64,000 nt of DNA from Streptomyces alboflavus (GCF_000716675.1 NZ_JNXT01000001.1:124001-188000), one strand, 5' to 3'; positions 39,052 through 47,417 are shown, counted from the first letter of the stretch. The notes: a model not told the origin generated them from the sequence alone. Program-made: numbers and translations.

Positions 39052-40491
39052 ATGCGGTCGTACGGGCGTCCGCGCGGCAAGGGCCCGCAGGCACCGGGCC
39101 CGGGCCCGGTGCCGCCCGGCAGGGGCTGGCTGCTGCGCCTCGTCATCGCCTTCGCCTTCGCGCAGGGGGCGGTGTCGATGGCGCGGCCCGCCGTCTCCTA
39201 CCGGGCCCTGTCCCTCGGCGCCGACGAACGCGCCATCGGCGTCATCGCGGGCGTGTACGCGCTGCTCCCGCTCTTCGCCGCCGTGCCGCTCGGCCGCCGC
39301 ACCGACGACGGGCGCTGCGCGCCGCTGCTGCCCTTCGGTGTCGCGCTCATCGCGGGCGGGTGCGCGCTCAGCGGCACGGCCTCGTCCCTCGCCGCGCTCG
39401 CCGCGTGGAGCGGGGTCATGGGGCTCGGCCACCTCTGCTTCGTCATCGGCGCCCAGTCGATCGTGGCCCGCCAGTCGGCGCCCGCCGAACAGGACCGGAA
39501 CTTCGGCCACTTCACGATCGGCGCGTCCCTGGGACAGCTCGTCGGACCGCTCGCCGCGGGCGCGGTCATCGGCGGTGACATGGGGAGCAGCAGCGCGCTA
39601 GCCCTCGTCGTTTCGGCGGGGGTGGCGGTGACGGCGTGTGCATCGCTGTGGCGCATCGAGCACCTTCAAGCCCGTCGAGGGGGTCCCTCCCTGCTCTTTA
39701 AGAGCTTGGGGGAGATTGAGGACGAGGCGCGAAGCGCCGAAAAGGGGGATCCCAAGGGGGCGAAGCCCCCGTGGTTCGGGAAGGGGCGGGCCTGGGGCGC
39801 CCCACGAGGGACAACGCGCCCGCGCCCCACCCCACCCCCGGACAAGGTCCCCGTGGGCGGCATCCTGCGCACCCGAGGCGTACCCGCCGGGATCTTCATC
39901 AGCCTCGCCGTGCTGTCCGCGACGGACATCCTCACCGCGTATCTGCCGGTCGTCGGCGAGCACCGGGGCATCTCTCCCGCGACCGTGGGGATCCTGCTCA
40001 GCCTGCGGGCGGGGGCCACGATCGCCTGCCGGCTCGTGATGACGCCGCTGCTGCGGGTCCTCGGGCGGCGGGCGCTCATCGCCGTGACCTGTCTGCTCGG
40101 CGCGGTGCTGTGCGCCGGGATCGCCGTGCCCGTGCCCGTGTGGGCGCTCGGGCTCATGCTCGTGCTGCTCGGGTTCTGCCTCGGGGTCGGGCAGCCCCTG
40201 TCGATGACGACCGTCGTCCAGGCCGCGCCCGCGGAGGCGCGGTCCACCGCGTTGGCCTTGCGGCTGACCGGGAACCGGCTCGGGCAGGTGGCCGCGCCCG
40301 CCGGGGCCGGGGGGATCGCCGGGGTGGCGGGGGTGGGGGCGCCCTTTGTGATGCTGGGGGTGCTGTTGCTGGGGGCCGCCGTGCTGGGGCTGCGCCGGGC
40401 TTCTGGGCGTGGGCCCGGGGGGCCTGGGCCTCGGGTCGGACCCGGGGTGGGCCCGGCCGGGGTTCCTGGACCGGACCGTCAGGCCCGGTGA
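39052..40491 (+). CDS. MFS transporter containing an in-frame interspersed repeat
   Basis: A 479-residue 12-helix carrier. N-half: RLVIAFAFAQGAVSMARPAVSYRAL, GVIAGVYALLPLFAAVPLGRRTDDG (motif A region), MGLGHLCFVIGAQSIV, GQLVGPLAAGAVIG. C-half: PAGIFISLAVLSATDILTAYLPVVGEHRGI onward. Between them the cytoplasmic loop (residues about 205-265) reads LLFKSLGEIEDEARSAEKGD and PPWFGKGRAWGAPRG, which is a translation of the dispersed DNA element also found outside genes at 14935-15268. Reading frame is kept. The tail after residue 440 is Gly/Pro-rich. It starts 23 bases after the CitMHS stop with only a weak ribosome site. Substrate unknown. Confidence 0.85.
   Translation: MRSYGRPRGKGPQAPGPGPVPPGRGWLLRLVIAFAFAQGAVSMARPAVSYRALSLGADERAIGVIAGVYALLPLFAAVPLGRRTDDGRCAPLLPFGVALIAGGCALSGTASSLAALAAWSGVMGLGHLCFVIGAQSIVARQSAPAEQDRNFGHFTIGASLGQLVGPLAAGAVIGGDMGSSSALALVVSAGVAVTACASLWRIEHLQARRGGPSLLFKSLGEIEDEARSAEKGDPKGAKPPWFGKGRAWGAPRGTTRPRPTPPPDKVPVGGILRTRGVPAGIFISLAVLSATDILTAYLPVVGEHRGISPATVGILLSLRAGATIACRLVMTPLLRVLGRRALIAVTCLLGAVLCAGIAVPVPVWALGLMLVLLGFCLGVGQPLSMTTVVQAAPAEARSTALALRLTGNRLGQVAAPAGAGGIAGVAGVGAPFVMLGVLLLGAAVLGLRRASGRGPGGPGPRVGPGVGPAGVPGPDRQAR
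39667..39803. repeat. interspersed repeat inside the MFS gene
   Basis: Bases 39716-39740 match 15123-15147 with one mismatch over 25 bp, and 39778-39803 match 15243-15268 with one mismatch over 26 bp, in the same order and orientation. The 3n length keeps the carrier gene open. Confidence 0.8.
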
Positions 40492-40723
40492 GACGGGGGC
40501 GCCCCCGATCGCGCTCCGCGCTCGTCCTCAAGCGCCGGACGGGCTTTCTCCCACCCGCCCGCCCATTTCCCGGCCTGGCCGGAGTGGTCGGCACTTCGCC
40601 GTGGACGGCGTGGCCCCGCCGGGCCTTCGCCGGAGTCGTCGGCACTTCAGCGTCGGACAGGCTCCGTCGCCTGGGAGTCCCGCACCCACCCACCCCCACG
40701 CCCCCGGCGCTACCGTCGGCCCC
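40492..40723. repeat. intergenic repeat copy between MFS and XRE genes
   Basis: The 32 bases at 40521-40552 are identical to 14935-14966. Further on, GGTCGGCACTTC-type words recur near 40586 and 40638, a 52-base direct duplication of about 18 bp. No gene is visible here; the XRE promoter lies at its right end. Confidence 0.75.
40711..40716 (+). promoter_or_regulatory. -10 box of the XRE regulator gene, leaderless start
   Basis: TACCGT ends 7 bases before ATG 40724 and there is no ribosome site, which fits transcription starting at the A of ATG. Confidence 0.5.
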
Positions 40724-41611
40724 ATGGACAGCGACAACCTCCTCGGGCAGTTCCTTCGGGCCCGGCGTGCGCGGGTGGGGCCCGCGGACGTCGGGATGCC
40801 GGGCGGCCTGCGGCGGCGGGTGCCGGGGCTCAGGCGGGAGGAGGTGGCGATGCTGGCGGGGTTGAGTACGGACTACTACGTACGGCTCGAGCAGGGGAGG
40901 GAGCGGAATCCCTCCGCGCAGGTGCTCGAGGCGCTGGCCGGGGCGTTGCTGCTCGAGGGGGACGCGGTCGTCCATCTGCACCGGCTCGCGGGGACCGGCG
41001 CGGGCGGGCGGCGGGCGGGGCGGGGCAGGAAGGTGGGGGCGGGGCTCGCGCGGATGCTGGACAGCTGGGCCGGGACCCCGGCCGTGGTCCTGGACCACTG
41101 TCTGCGGGTGCTCGCGCACAATCCGCTCGGCGGGGCCCTGTTCGCGGGGCACACCTACAGCGGGGACCTGGTGCGGTTCGTGTTCCTCGACCCGGGCGCC
41201 CCGGACTTCTACCCGGACTGGGACCGGGTCGCCGTGAACACGGTGGCCGCGCTGCGCGAGGGGGCGGGAGCCGACCTGAACGACCCGGAACTGACGGCGC
41301 TGGTGGGGGAGTTGTCGCTCAAGAGCGCCGCGTTCCGCGAGCTGTGGGCACGGCACGACATCCGCCGCAAGACCAGGGACACCAAGCGGTTCCACCACCC
41401 GGTGGTCGGCGACCTCACGCTGACGTACGAGTCGTTCACCGTGAACAGCGAACCGGGCCGGCAGCTGGTCGTCTACCAGGCCGAACCCGGCAGCCCCTCC
41501 GCGCACGCCCTCGCGCTGCTGGGCAGCCTGACGGCCCCGGAGCCCGCCGAGCGTTCCGGCGGCGGGGCGGCGGGGGACCTCCCGAGGAGGGGCCTGGCGG
41601 CGGAAAACTAA
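40724..41611 (+). CDS. XRE family regulator with MmyB-like ligand domain
   Basis: A 295-residue protein. Helix-turn-helix near 5-75: LGQFLRARRARVGP, LRREEVAMLAGLSTDYYVRLEQGRERNPSAQVLEALAGALLL. C-terminal MmyB-like PAS-related domain: RMLDSWAGTPAVVLDHCLRVLAHNPLGGALF, DLVRFVFLDP, LWARHDIRRKTRDTKRFHHPVVGDLTLTYESFTVNSEPGRQLVVYQAEPGS. Members bind fatty acids or similar ligands and usually control a neighbouring oxidoreductase or transporter gene. It lies between the MFS gene and the aldehyde dehydrogenase operon, so either could be its target. Confidence 0.9.
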   Translation: MDSDNLLGQFLRARRARVGPADVGMPGGLRRRVPGLRREEVAMLAGLSTDYYVRLEQGRERNPSAQVLEALAGALLLEGDAVVHLHRLAGTGAGGRRAGRGRKVGAGLARMLDSWAGTPAVVLDHCLRVLAHNPLGGALFAGHTYSGDLVRFVFLDPGAPDFYPDWDRVAVNTVAALREGAGADLNDPELTALVGELSLKSAAFRELWARHDIRRKTRDTKRFHHPVVGDLTLTYESFTVNSEPGRQLVVYQAEPGSPSAHALALLGSLTAPEPAERSGGGAAGDLPRRGLAAEN

Positions 41612-41623
41612 CGGCGCTAGTTT
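41605..41623. promoter_or_regulatory. shared TetR operator, copy 1 (before aldehyde dehydrogenase gene)
   Basis: AAACTAACGGCGCTAGTTT has inverted arms AAACTA/TAGTTT 7 bases apart. The same 19-bp layout recurs at 44891-44909 beside a TetR gene, so that TetR probably controls this operon. Confidence 0.7.
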
Positions 41624-41670
41624 GGGTTGCGCACGTCAGCCGCAGGTCGCGTCGGGGAGGATGGGTGGGA

Positions 41671-43074
41671 ATGGTGCCGCATGGGATGAAGGCCCACGAC
41701 GGGATGTACATCGGGGGCGCCTGGCGCCCCGCCGCGACGGGGGACACGATCCCGGTCGTGAACCCGGCCGACGAAGAGGTCATCGCCCACGTCCCCGCGG
41801 GCACCGCCGCGGACGTCGACGCGGCCGTCCGCGCGGCCCGGGCCGCACTCCCCGCCTGGTCGGCCACGCCGCCCCGGGAGCGCGCGGCGCTGATCGGCGC
41901 GATCCGCGACGGCCTGGCCGCGCGCCAGGCCGAGATCGCGGAGACGGTCACCGCCGAGCTGGGCGCCCCGCTCCGCTTCTCGGAGGCCGTGCACGCCGCC
42001 GTCCCCGTCCTGGTCGCCGGTTCCTACGCGGACCTCGCGGCCACGTACGCCTTCGAGGAGAAGGTCGGCAACTCCACGGTGTACGCCGAGCCCGTCGGCG
42101 TGGTCGGCGCCATCACGCCCTGGAACTACCCGCTGCACCAGATCGTCGCGAAGGTCGCCCCCGCCCTCGCCGCGGGCTGCACGGTGGTGCTCAAGCCCGC
42201 CGAGGACACCCCGCTGACGGCCCGCCTCTTCGCGGAGATCGTGCACGGAGCGGGCCTGCCCGCGGGCGTGTTCAACCTGGTCACCGGCCTCGGCCCGGTC
42301 GCGGGCCAGGCGCTCGCCGAGCACGACGGTGTCGACCTGGTGTCGTTCACCGGGTCCACGGCCGTCGGCAAGCGCATCGGCGCCCTCGCGGGCGCCGCCG
42401 TCAAGCGCGTCGCCCTCGAACTCGGCGGCAAGTCCGCCAACGTCATCCTGCCGAGCGCCGACCTCGCGAAGGCCGTGAACGTCGGCGTCGCCAACGTCAT
42501 GGCCAACTCCGGCCAGACGTGCAGCGCCTGGACCCGCATGCTGGTGCACACCTCCCGGTACGACGAGGCGGTGGAGCTCGCCGGGGCCGCCGCCGCGAAG
42601 TACGGCGACCGCATCGGCCCGGTCGTCAGCGAGAAGCAGCGCGCCCGCGTGCGCGGCTACATCGAGCAGGGCGTCAAGGAGGGCGCCCGCCTGGTCGCGG
42701 GCGGCGCCGACGCCCCGCGCGAGCGGGGCTACTACGTACGCCCGACGGTCTTCGCCGACGTCACGCCGGAGATGACGATCGCCCAGGAGGAGATCTTCGG
42801 ACCCGTCGTCTCGATCCTGCGGTACGAGGACGAGGCGGACGCCGAGGCCATCGCCAACGGCACCGTGTATGGGCTCGCGGGCGCGGTGTGGGCCGGTGAC
42901 GACGCCGAGGCCGTGGCCTTCGCCCGCCGCTTGCACACCGGGCAGGTCGACATCAACGGCGGCAGCTTCAATCCGCTGGCCCCGTTCGGCGGTTACAAGG
43001 AGTCGGGCGTCGGCCGCGAACTCGGCGCCCACGGCCTCGCCGAGTACCTCCAGACCAAGTCGCTCCAGTTCTGA
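41671..43074 (+). CDS. NAD(P)-dependent aldehyde dehydrogenase
   Basis: A 467-residue enzyme. Motifs: PVGVVGAITPWNYPLHQIVAKVAPALAAGCTVVLKPAEDTPL (cofactor site, with Asn in PWNYP), FTGSTAVGKRI, VALELGGKSANVIL (catalytic Glu in ELGGKS) and NSGQTCSAWTRML (catalytic Cys in GQTC); EEIFGPVVSIL and PFGGYKESGVGRELG near the end. It oxidises an aldehyde to the acid; the substrate is unknown. ATG 41671 is taken as start with GGGGAGG 10 bases upstream; ATG 41686 is possible. First gene of an operon with a zinc alcohol dehydrogenase, behind a TetR operator. Confidence 0.93.
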   Translation: MVPHGMKAHDGMYIGGAWRPAATGDTIPVVNPADEEVIAHVPAGTAADVDAAVRAARAALPAWSATPPRERAALIGAIRDGLAARQAEIAETVTAELGAPLRFSEAVHAAVPVLVAGSYADLAATYAFEEKVGNSTVYAEPVGVVGAITPWNYPLHQIVAKVAPALAAGCTVVLKPAEDTPLTARLFAEIVHGAGLPAGVFNLVTGLGPVAGQALAEHDGVDLVSFTGSTAVGKRIGALAGAAVKRVALELGGKSANVILPSADLAKAVNVGVANVMANSGQTCSAWTRMLVHTSRYDEAVELAGAAAAKYGDRIGPVVSEKQRARVRGYIEQGVKEGARLVAGGADAPRERGYYVRPTVFADVTPEMTIAQEEIFGPVVSILRYEDEADAEAIANGTVYGLAGAVWAGDDAEAVAFARRLHTGQVDINGGSFNPLAPFGGYKESGVGRELGAHGLAEYLQTKSLQF

Positions 43075-43117
43075 CCCCGGCCGCCCTCGTCACCTCGCCC
43101 GCTAGGAGTACGCCATC

Positions 43118-44203
43118 GTGGTCCGCGTCCGCGCCGCCGTCCTGCCCGCCGTCGGCTCCCCCCTGGAGATCGCCGGGATCGACCTGCCCGAACCGGGGCC
43201 CGGCCAGGTGCGGGTGCGCCTCGCCGCCGCCGGGGTGTGCCACTCCGACCTGTCCCTGTCCGACGGCACGATGCGGGTGCCCGTGCCCGCCGTGCTCGGG
43301 CACGAGGGCGCGGGCACCGTCGTGTCCGTGGGCGAGGGCGTCACGCATGTCGCCCCGGGCGACGGGGTCGTCCTGAACTGGGCGCCCGCGTGCGGCAGTT
43401 GTCACGCCTGCGGCCTGGGCGAGGTGTGGCTCTGCGGCAACGCGCTCACCGGCGCGGGCGAGGTGTACGCCCGCCGTTCCGACGGCACCGACCTGCACCC
43501 CGGCCTGAACGTCGCCGCGTTCGCGGAGGAGACCGTGGTCGCCGCCGCCTGCGTGCTTCCCGTGCCCGACGGCGTCCCGCTGACCGACGCGGCCCTGCTC
43601 GGCTGCGCCGTCCTGACCGGGTACGGCGCCGTGCACCACGCGGCCCGCGTCCGCGAGGGCGAGACCGTCGCGGTCTTCGGGGCGGGCGGCGTGGGCCTCG
43701 CCGCGCTCCAGGCGGCCCGGATCGCCGGGGCCGGGCGGATCGTGGCGGTCGACGTCTCCCCGGCGAAGGAGGACCTCGCGCGGGCCGCGGGCGCCACCGA
43801 CTACGTGGTCGCCTCCGACACCACCGCCCGCGCCATCCGCAAGCTGACCGGCGGCAACGGCGTCGACGTGGCCGTGGAGTGCGTGGGCCGCGCCGTCACC
43901 ATCCGCACCGCCTGGGAGTCGACGCGGCGCGGCGGGCGCACCACGGTCGTCGGCATCGGCGGCAAGGACCAGCAGGTCACCTTCAACGCCCTGGAGCTGT
44001 TCCACTGGGGCCGCACCCTGTCCGGCTGCGTCTACGGCAACTCCGACCCGGCCGTCGACCTGCCCGTCCTCGCCGAGCACGTCCGCGCGGGCCGCCTCGA
44101 CCTCGGCGCCCTGGTGACCGACCGCATCGGCCTCGATGACATCCCGGCGGCGTTCGAGAACATGGTGGCTGGCAAGGGCGGCCGGGCCCTGGTGGTGTTC
44201 TGA
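43118..44203 (+). CDS. zinc-dependent alcohol dehydrogenase (MDR)
   Basis: A 361-residue enzyme. Catalytic zinc ligands are in AGVCHSDLSLSDG (Cys) and LGHEGAGTVVSVGEGV (His-Glu); the structural zinc loop is CGSCHACGLGEVWLC. The cofactor fold is VAVFGAGGVGLAALQAARIAGAGRIVAVDVSPAK, where the Asp suggests NAD(H). It belongs to the long-chain/mycothiol-like alcohol dehydrogenase group. GTG 43118 has AGGAG 8 bases upstream. It follows the aldehyde dehydrogenase by 43 bases, so the two likely turn an alcohol into its acid in sequence. Confidence 0.93.
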   Translation: MVRVRAAVLPAVGSPLEIAGIDLPEPGPGQVRVRLAAAGVCHSDLSLSDGTMRVPVPAVLGHEGAGTVVSVGEGVTHVAPGDGVVLNWAPACGSCHACGLGEVWLCGNALTGAGEVYARRSDGTDLHPGLNVAAFAEETVVAAACVLPVPDGVPLTDAALLGCAVLTGYGAVHHAARVREGETVAVFGAGGVGLAALQAARIAGAGRIVAVDVSPAKEDLARAAGATDYVVASDTTARAIRKLTGGNGVDVAVECVGRAVTIRTAWESTRRGGRTTVVGIGGKDQQVTFNALELFHWGRTLSGCVYGNSDPAVDLPVLAEHVRAGRLDLGALVTDRIGLDDIPAAFENMVAGKGGRALVVF

Positions 44204-44216
44204 GGGCCCTGGAGGT

Positions 44217-44864
44217 TCAGCCCGTCCGCGTCACCGGCAGGCGGCCGTACTGGACTTCCAGGCCGTCGAGCAGGGCCCGCAGCCCCGCCTCGAAGGCCCG
44301 CTCGTCCACCAGCTCCTGGTGCTCGGCGAGCAGATGGGCCTGGCCGAGGTGCGGGTAGTCGGCGGGGTCGTACGCCGTCTCGTCGTCGACGAAGCCGCCC
44401 GCGAAGGAGCCGAGGGCGGAGCCCATGATGAAGTACCGCATCAGCGCGCCGATCGAGGTGGCCTGGGCCGGCGGCCAGCCCGCGTCGACCATCGCGCCGA
44501 ACATCGCGTCGGCGAGGCGCAGTCCCGCCGGGCGCCGCCCGGGGCCGCGGGCCAGGACGGGGACGATGTTCGGGTGCAGGGTGAGGGCCGCGCGGTAGGA
44601 GACGGCCCAGTCGTGCAGCGCGGCGCGCCAGTCCCTGCCGTCCTCGAACATCGACAGGTCGACCTGCGCGCTCACCGAGTCCGCGACCGCCTCCAGGATC
44701 TGGTCCTTGGTGCGGAAGTGGTTGTAGAGGGAGGGGCCGCTGACGCCCAGCTCGGCCGCGAGGCGGCGGGTGGAGAGCGCCGCGAGGCCCTCGGCGTCGA
44801 CGAGGCCGCGGGCCGCGTCGACGATGCGATCTCGGCTGAGGAGGGGCTTGCGCGGTCGGGCCAT
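44217..44864 (-). CDS. TetR family regulator
   Basis: A 215-residue protein. DNA-binding part: LLSRDRIVDAARGLVDAEGLAALSTRRLAAELGVSGPSLYNHFRTKDQILEAVADSV; the C-terminal TetR_C domain has RAALHDWAVSYRAALTLHPNIVPVLARGPG. I chose ATG 44864: the box TACTAT at 44877-44872 ends 7 bases before it and no ribosome site exists, so it looks leaderless; ATG 44873 would overlap the -10 box. Its promoter carries the 19-bp site at 44891-44909 that also stands before the aldehyde dehydrogenase operon. It probably represses itself, that operon and the divergent acyl-CoA dehydrogenase. Confidence 0.9.
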   Translation of the reverse strand: MARPRKPLLSRDRIVDAARGLVDAEGLAALSTRRLAAELGVSGPSLYNHFRTKDQILEAVADSVSAQVDLSMFEDGRDWRAALHDWAVSYRAALTLHPNIVPVLARGPGRRPAGLRLADAMFGAMVDAGWPPAQATSIGALMRYFIMGSALGSFAGGFVDDETAYDPADYPHLGQAHLLAEHQELVDERAFEAGLRALLDGLEVQYGRLPVTRTG

Positions 44865-44871
44865 GCGGCAC

Positions 44872-44877
44872 ATAGTA
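44872..44877 (-). promoter_or_regulatory. -10 box of the TetR gene, leaderless start
   Basis: TACTAT reads on the minus strand from 44877 to 44872, 7 bases before ATG 44864. The operator at 44891 overlaps the expected -35 position. Confidence 0.6.
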
Positions 44878-44890
44878 GGGCTGCCCGCAG

Positions 44891-44909
44891 AAACTAGCAC
44901 TGCTAATTT
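44891..44909. promoter_or_regulatory. shared TetR operator, copy 2
   Basis: AAACTAGCACTGCTAATTT lies between the TetR gene and the divergent acyl-CoA dehydrogenase. It shares 13 of 19 positions with the site at 41605, including AAACTA, GCTA and TTT. Confidence 0.7.
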
Positions 44910-44961
44910 ATGGTGGTGGGCGAGCGCCGAGAAGGGTGGAGCCGAGCGTGAGGTGGCCGCG

Positions 44962-46113
44962 ATGAACCTGGAGCTCAGTGCCGAGCAGGACGCCGCGAGG
45001 CGGCTCGCCCGTGACTTCGTCGAGCGCGAGATCGCCCCGCACGTGACCGCGTGGGACCGCGCCGAGAGCATCGACAAGTCGATCGTGCGGCGGCTCGGCG
45101 AGGTCGGCTTCCTCGGCCTGACCATCGACGAGGAGTACGGCGGCTCGGGCGGCGACCACCTGGCGTACTGCCTGGTGACGGAGGAGCTGGGGCGCGGCGA
45201 CTCCTCGGTGCGCGGGATCGTCTCGGTGTCGCTCGGCCTGGTGGCGAAGTCCGTCGCGGCCTGGGGCAGCGAGGAGCAGAAGCGGCGCTGGCTGCCGGGG
45301 CTCACGTCCGGCACTCACGTCGGGTGCTTCGGCCTGACCGAGCCCGGCACCGGTTCCGACGCGGGAAATCTGGCCACGCGGGCGGTCCGCGACGGGGACG
45401 CGTACGTCGTGAACGGCTCCAAGATGTTCATCACCAACGGCACCTGGGCCGATGTCGTGCTGCTCTTCGCGCGCACCAACGACACCCCCGGGCACAAGGG
45501 CGTCTCCGCCTTCCTGGTGCCCGCCGACAGCCCCGGCCTGACCCGCCGCGCCGTGCACGGCAAGCTCGGCCTGCGCGGCCAGGCCACCGCCGAGCTGGTC
45601 CTTCAGGACGTGCGGGTGCCCGCGGACGCGATGCTCGCGCCCGAGGGCAAGGGGTTCGCGGTGGCGATGTCGGCCCTGGCCAAGGGGCGGATGTCGGTGG
45701 CGGCGGGGTGCGTGGGGATCGCCCAGGCGGCGCTCGACGCGGCCGTGGCGTACGCGGGCGAGCGCGAGCAGTTCGGCAAGAGCATCGCCCGGCACCAGTT
45801 GGTGCAGGAGCTGATCAGCGACATCGCCGTGGACGTCGACGCGGCCCGGCTCCTCACCTGGCGGGTCGCCGACCTCGTCGACCGGGGGCAGCCGTTCGCC
45901 ACCGAGTCCTCCAAGGCCAAACTGTTCGCTTCGGAGGCCGCGGTGCGCGCCGCGAACAACGCGCTCCAGGTGTTCGGCGGCTACGGCTACATCGACGAGT
46001 ACCCGGTCGGCAAGCTGCTCCGCGACGCCCGCGTCATGACCCTCTACGAAGGCACGAGCCAGATCCAGAAGCTGGTCATCGGGCGGGCGCTGACCGGGGT
46101 GTCCGCGTTCTGA
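44962..46113 (+). CDS. acyl-CoA dehydrogenase
   Basis: A 383-residue FAD enzyme of normal length. Marks: FLGLTIDEEYGGSGGDHLAYCLVTEELGR, CFGLTEPGTGSDAGNLATRAVRDGDAYVVNGSKMFITNG (FAD and substrate site), AMSALAKGRMSVAAGCVGIAQAALDAAVAYAGEREQFGKSI, and the catalytic Glu in MTLYEGTSQIQKLVIGRAL near 365. It introduces a trans-2 double bond into an acyl-CoA. ATG 44962 has GAGGT 8 bases upstream. It is divergent to a TetR gene, with the shared 19-bp operator between them. Confidence 0.94.
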   Translation: MNLELSAEQDAARRLARDFVEREIAPHVTAWDRAESIDKSIVRRLGEVGFLGLTIDEEYGGSGGDHLAYCLVTEELGRGDSSVRGIVSVSLGLVAKSVAAWGSEEQKRRWLPGLTSGTHVGCFGLTEPGTGSDAGNLATRAVRDGDAYVVNGSKMFITNGTWADVVLLFARTNDTPGHKGVSAFLVPADSPGLTRRAVHGKLGLRGQATAELVLQDVRVPADAMLAPEGKGFAVAMSALAKGRMSVAAGCVGIAQAALDAAVAYAGEREQFGKSIARHQLVQELISDIAVDVDAARLLTWRVADLVDRGQPFATESSKAKLFASEAAVRAANNALQVFGGYGYIDEYPVGKLLRDARVMTLYEGTSQIQKLVIGRALTGVSAF

Positions 46114-46142
46114 CCGCCCGGTTCATCACGGCGCGCACTTGC

Positions 46143-46157
46143 CTAAGCGCTTGCTCA
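46143..46157. promoter_or_regulatory. shared operator CTAAGCGCTTGCTCA, copy 1
   Basis: This 15-base word recurs exactly at 47349-47363. It contains the palindromic core AAGCGCTT. Here it sits just before a TAGGGT -10 candidate (46167) of the TetR gene, so autoregulation is likely. Confidence 0.7.
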
Positions 46158-46201
46158 CCTTCAGGGTAGGGTGACTGTCCTGAACGGTGGAAGGAGCGCG
46201 C

Positions 46202-46828
46202 ATGGGTGCGGCGAAGGAGACCCTCGGCGAGGAACAGCCGTGGGCCGAGGTCAGTCCCGACGCGGCGAGGCGGCTGCTGATCGCCGCCGTCGACGCCTTC
46301 GCCGAGCGCGGCTACCACGCGACGACGACGCGGGACATCGCCGGCCGCGCCGGCATGAGCCCCGCCGCGCTCTACATCCACTACAAGACGAAGGAAGAGC
46401 TGCTCCACCGCATCAGCAGGCTCGGCCACGACAAGGCGCTCGCCATCCTGCGTGCCGCCGCCGACGGCGAGGGCACCGCGGCCGACCGGCTCTCCGCCGC
46501 GGTCCGCTCCTTCGTCCGCTGGCACGCCGGGCACCACACCACCGCCCGGGTCGTGCAGTACGAACTCGACGCGCTCAGCGCCGAGCACCGCGCCGAGATC
46601 GTGGTCCTGCGCCGCCTCTCCGACGCCGCCGTCCGGGAGATCATCAACGACGGCGTGCGGGCGGGCGAGTTCGACGTCCCCGACGTGCCGGGCACCACGC
46701 TCGCCGTGCTGTCCCTGTGCATCGACGTGGCCCGCTGGTTCGACGTCGGGGGGCGCAGGACGCCGGACGAGGTCGGCGCGCTGTACGCCGACCTCGTGCT
46801 GCGGATGGTGGGGGCGGCCCAGAGGTAG
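46202..46828 (+). CDS. TetR family regulator (fatty-acid type)
   Basis: A 208-residue protein. Helix-turn-helix: RRLLIAAVDAFAERGYHATTTRDIAGRAGMSPAALYIHYKTKEELLHRISRLGHDKAL; C-terminal helices include FVRWHAGHHTTARVVQYELDALSAEHRAEIVVLRR. It resembles TetR regulators that accompany MaoC and acyl-CoA genes. ATG 46202 has AGGAG 6 bases upstream, better than GTG 46187. The word CTAAGCGCTTGCTCA stands before this gene and before the convergent MaoC gene, making them a probable regulon. Confidence 0.9.
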   Translation: MGAAKETLGEEQPWAEVSPDAARRLLIAAVDAFAERGYHATTTRDIAGRAGMSPAALYIHYKTKEELLHRISRLGHDKALAILRAAADGEGTAADRLSAAVRSFVRWHAGHHTTARVVQYELDALSAEHRAEIVVLRRLSDAAVREIINDGVRAGEFDVPDVPGTTLAVLSLCIDVARWFDVGGRRTPDEVGALYADLVLRMVGAAQR

Positions 46829-46857
46829 CGGGGCGGCCCGGGAGCCCGCGGGGCGGC

Positions 46858-47322
46858 TCAGAAGTAGTAACGCGACACCGACTCCGCCACGCAGGCGGGC
46901 TTGTCGCCGTCCTCGCGCTCCACGGTGACGGCGGCCGTCACCTGCACCCCGCCGTCCTTGGTCTCCTCCACCGAGGTGAGTACCGCCGTCCCGCGCACCC
47001 GCGAGCCGACCGGCACGGGGGAGGGGAAACGGACCTTGTTCGTGCCGTAGTTGAGGCCCATCTTCATGCCCTCGACCCGCAGCACCTGCGGGACGAGCAC
47101 CGGCAGCAGCGACAGGGTCAGATAGCCGTGCGCGATCGTCGTCCCGAACGGGCCCGTCGCGGCCCGCTCCGGGTCCACGTGGATCCACTGGTGGTCACCG
47201 GTGGCGTCCGCGAACAGGTCGATCCGCTTCTGGTCGACCGCCAGCCAGTCGCTGTGCCCGAGCTGCTCGCCGACCGCGGCGCGCAGCTCATCGGCTGACG
47301 TGAAGATCCTCGGCTCTGCCAT
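46858..47322 (-). CDS. MaoC-like (R)-specific enoyl-CoA hydratase
   Basis: A 154-residue single hot-dog domain. The hydratase signature is [40 protein letters not shown]: catalytic Asp in DATGDHQ and His in QWIH. Then [32 protein letters not shown]. It hydrates trans-2-enoyl-CoA to (R)-3-hydroxyacyl-CoA. ATG 47322 has GGGAGG upstream. It is convergent with the TetR gene and shares its operator word at 47349-47363, so it is likely repressed by it. Confidence 0.92.
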   Translation of the reverse strand: MAEPRIFTSADELRAAVGEQLGHSDWLAVDQKRIDLFADATGDHQWIHVDPERAATGPFGTTIAHGYLTLSLLPVLVPQVLRVEGMKMGLNYGTNKVRFPSPVPVGSRVRGTAVLTSVEETKDGGVQVTAAVTVEREDGDKPACVAESVSRYYF

Positions 47323-47348
47323 GTCCCGGCCTCCCGGACGTAGGTAAA

Positions 47349-47363
47349 CTAAGCGCTTGCTCA
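47349..47363. promoter_or_regulatory. shared operator CTAAGCGCTTGCTCA, copy 2
   Basis: Exact match to 46143-46157. It lies 26 bases upstream of the MaoC start codon on the minus strand, over the expected promoter. Confidence 0.7.
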
Positions 47364-47404
47364 GCATGCGGGGTGCCCCCGACCCCTGTCAACGCACCGG
47401 CAAG

Positions 47405-47410
47405 TAGGCT
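47405..47410 (+). promoter_or_regulatory. -10 box of soxR, leaderless start
   Basis: TAGGCT ends 7 bases before GTG 47418, which fits a leaderless transcript. A CGAGGA lies too close to the GTG to act well as a ribosome site. Confidence 0.45.
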
Positions 47411-47417
47411 TCGAGGA

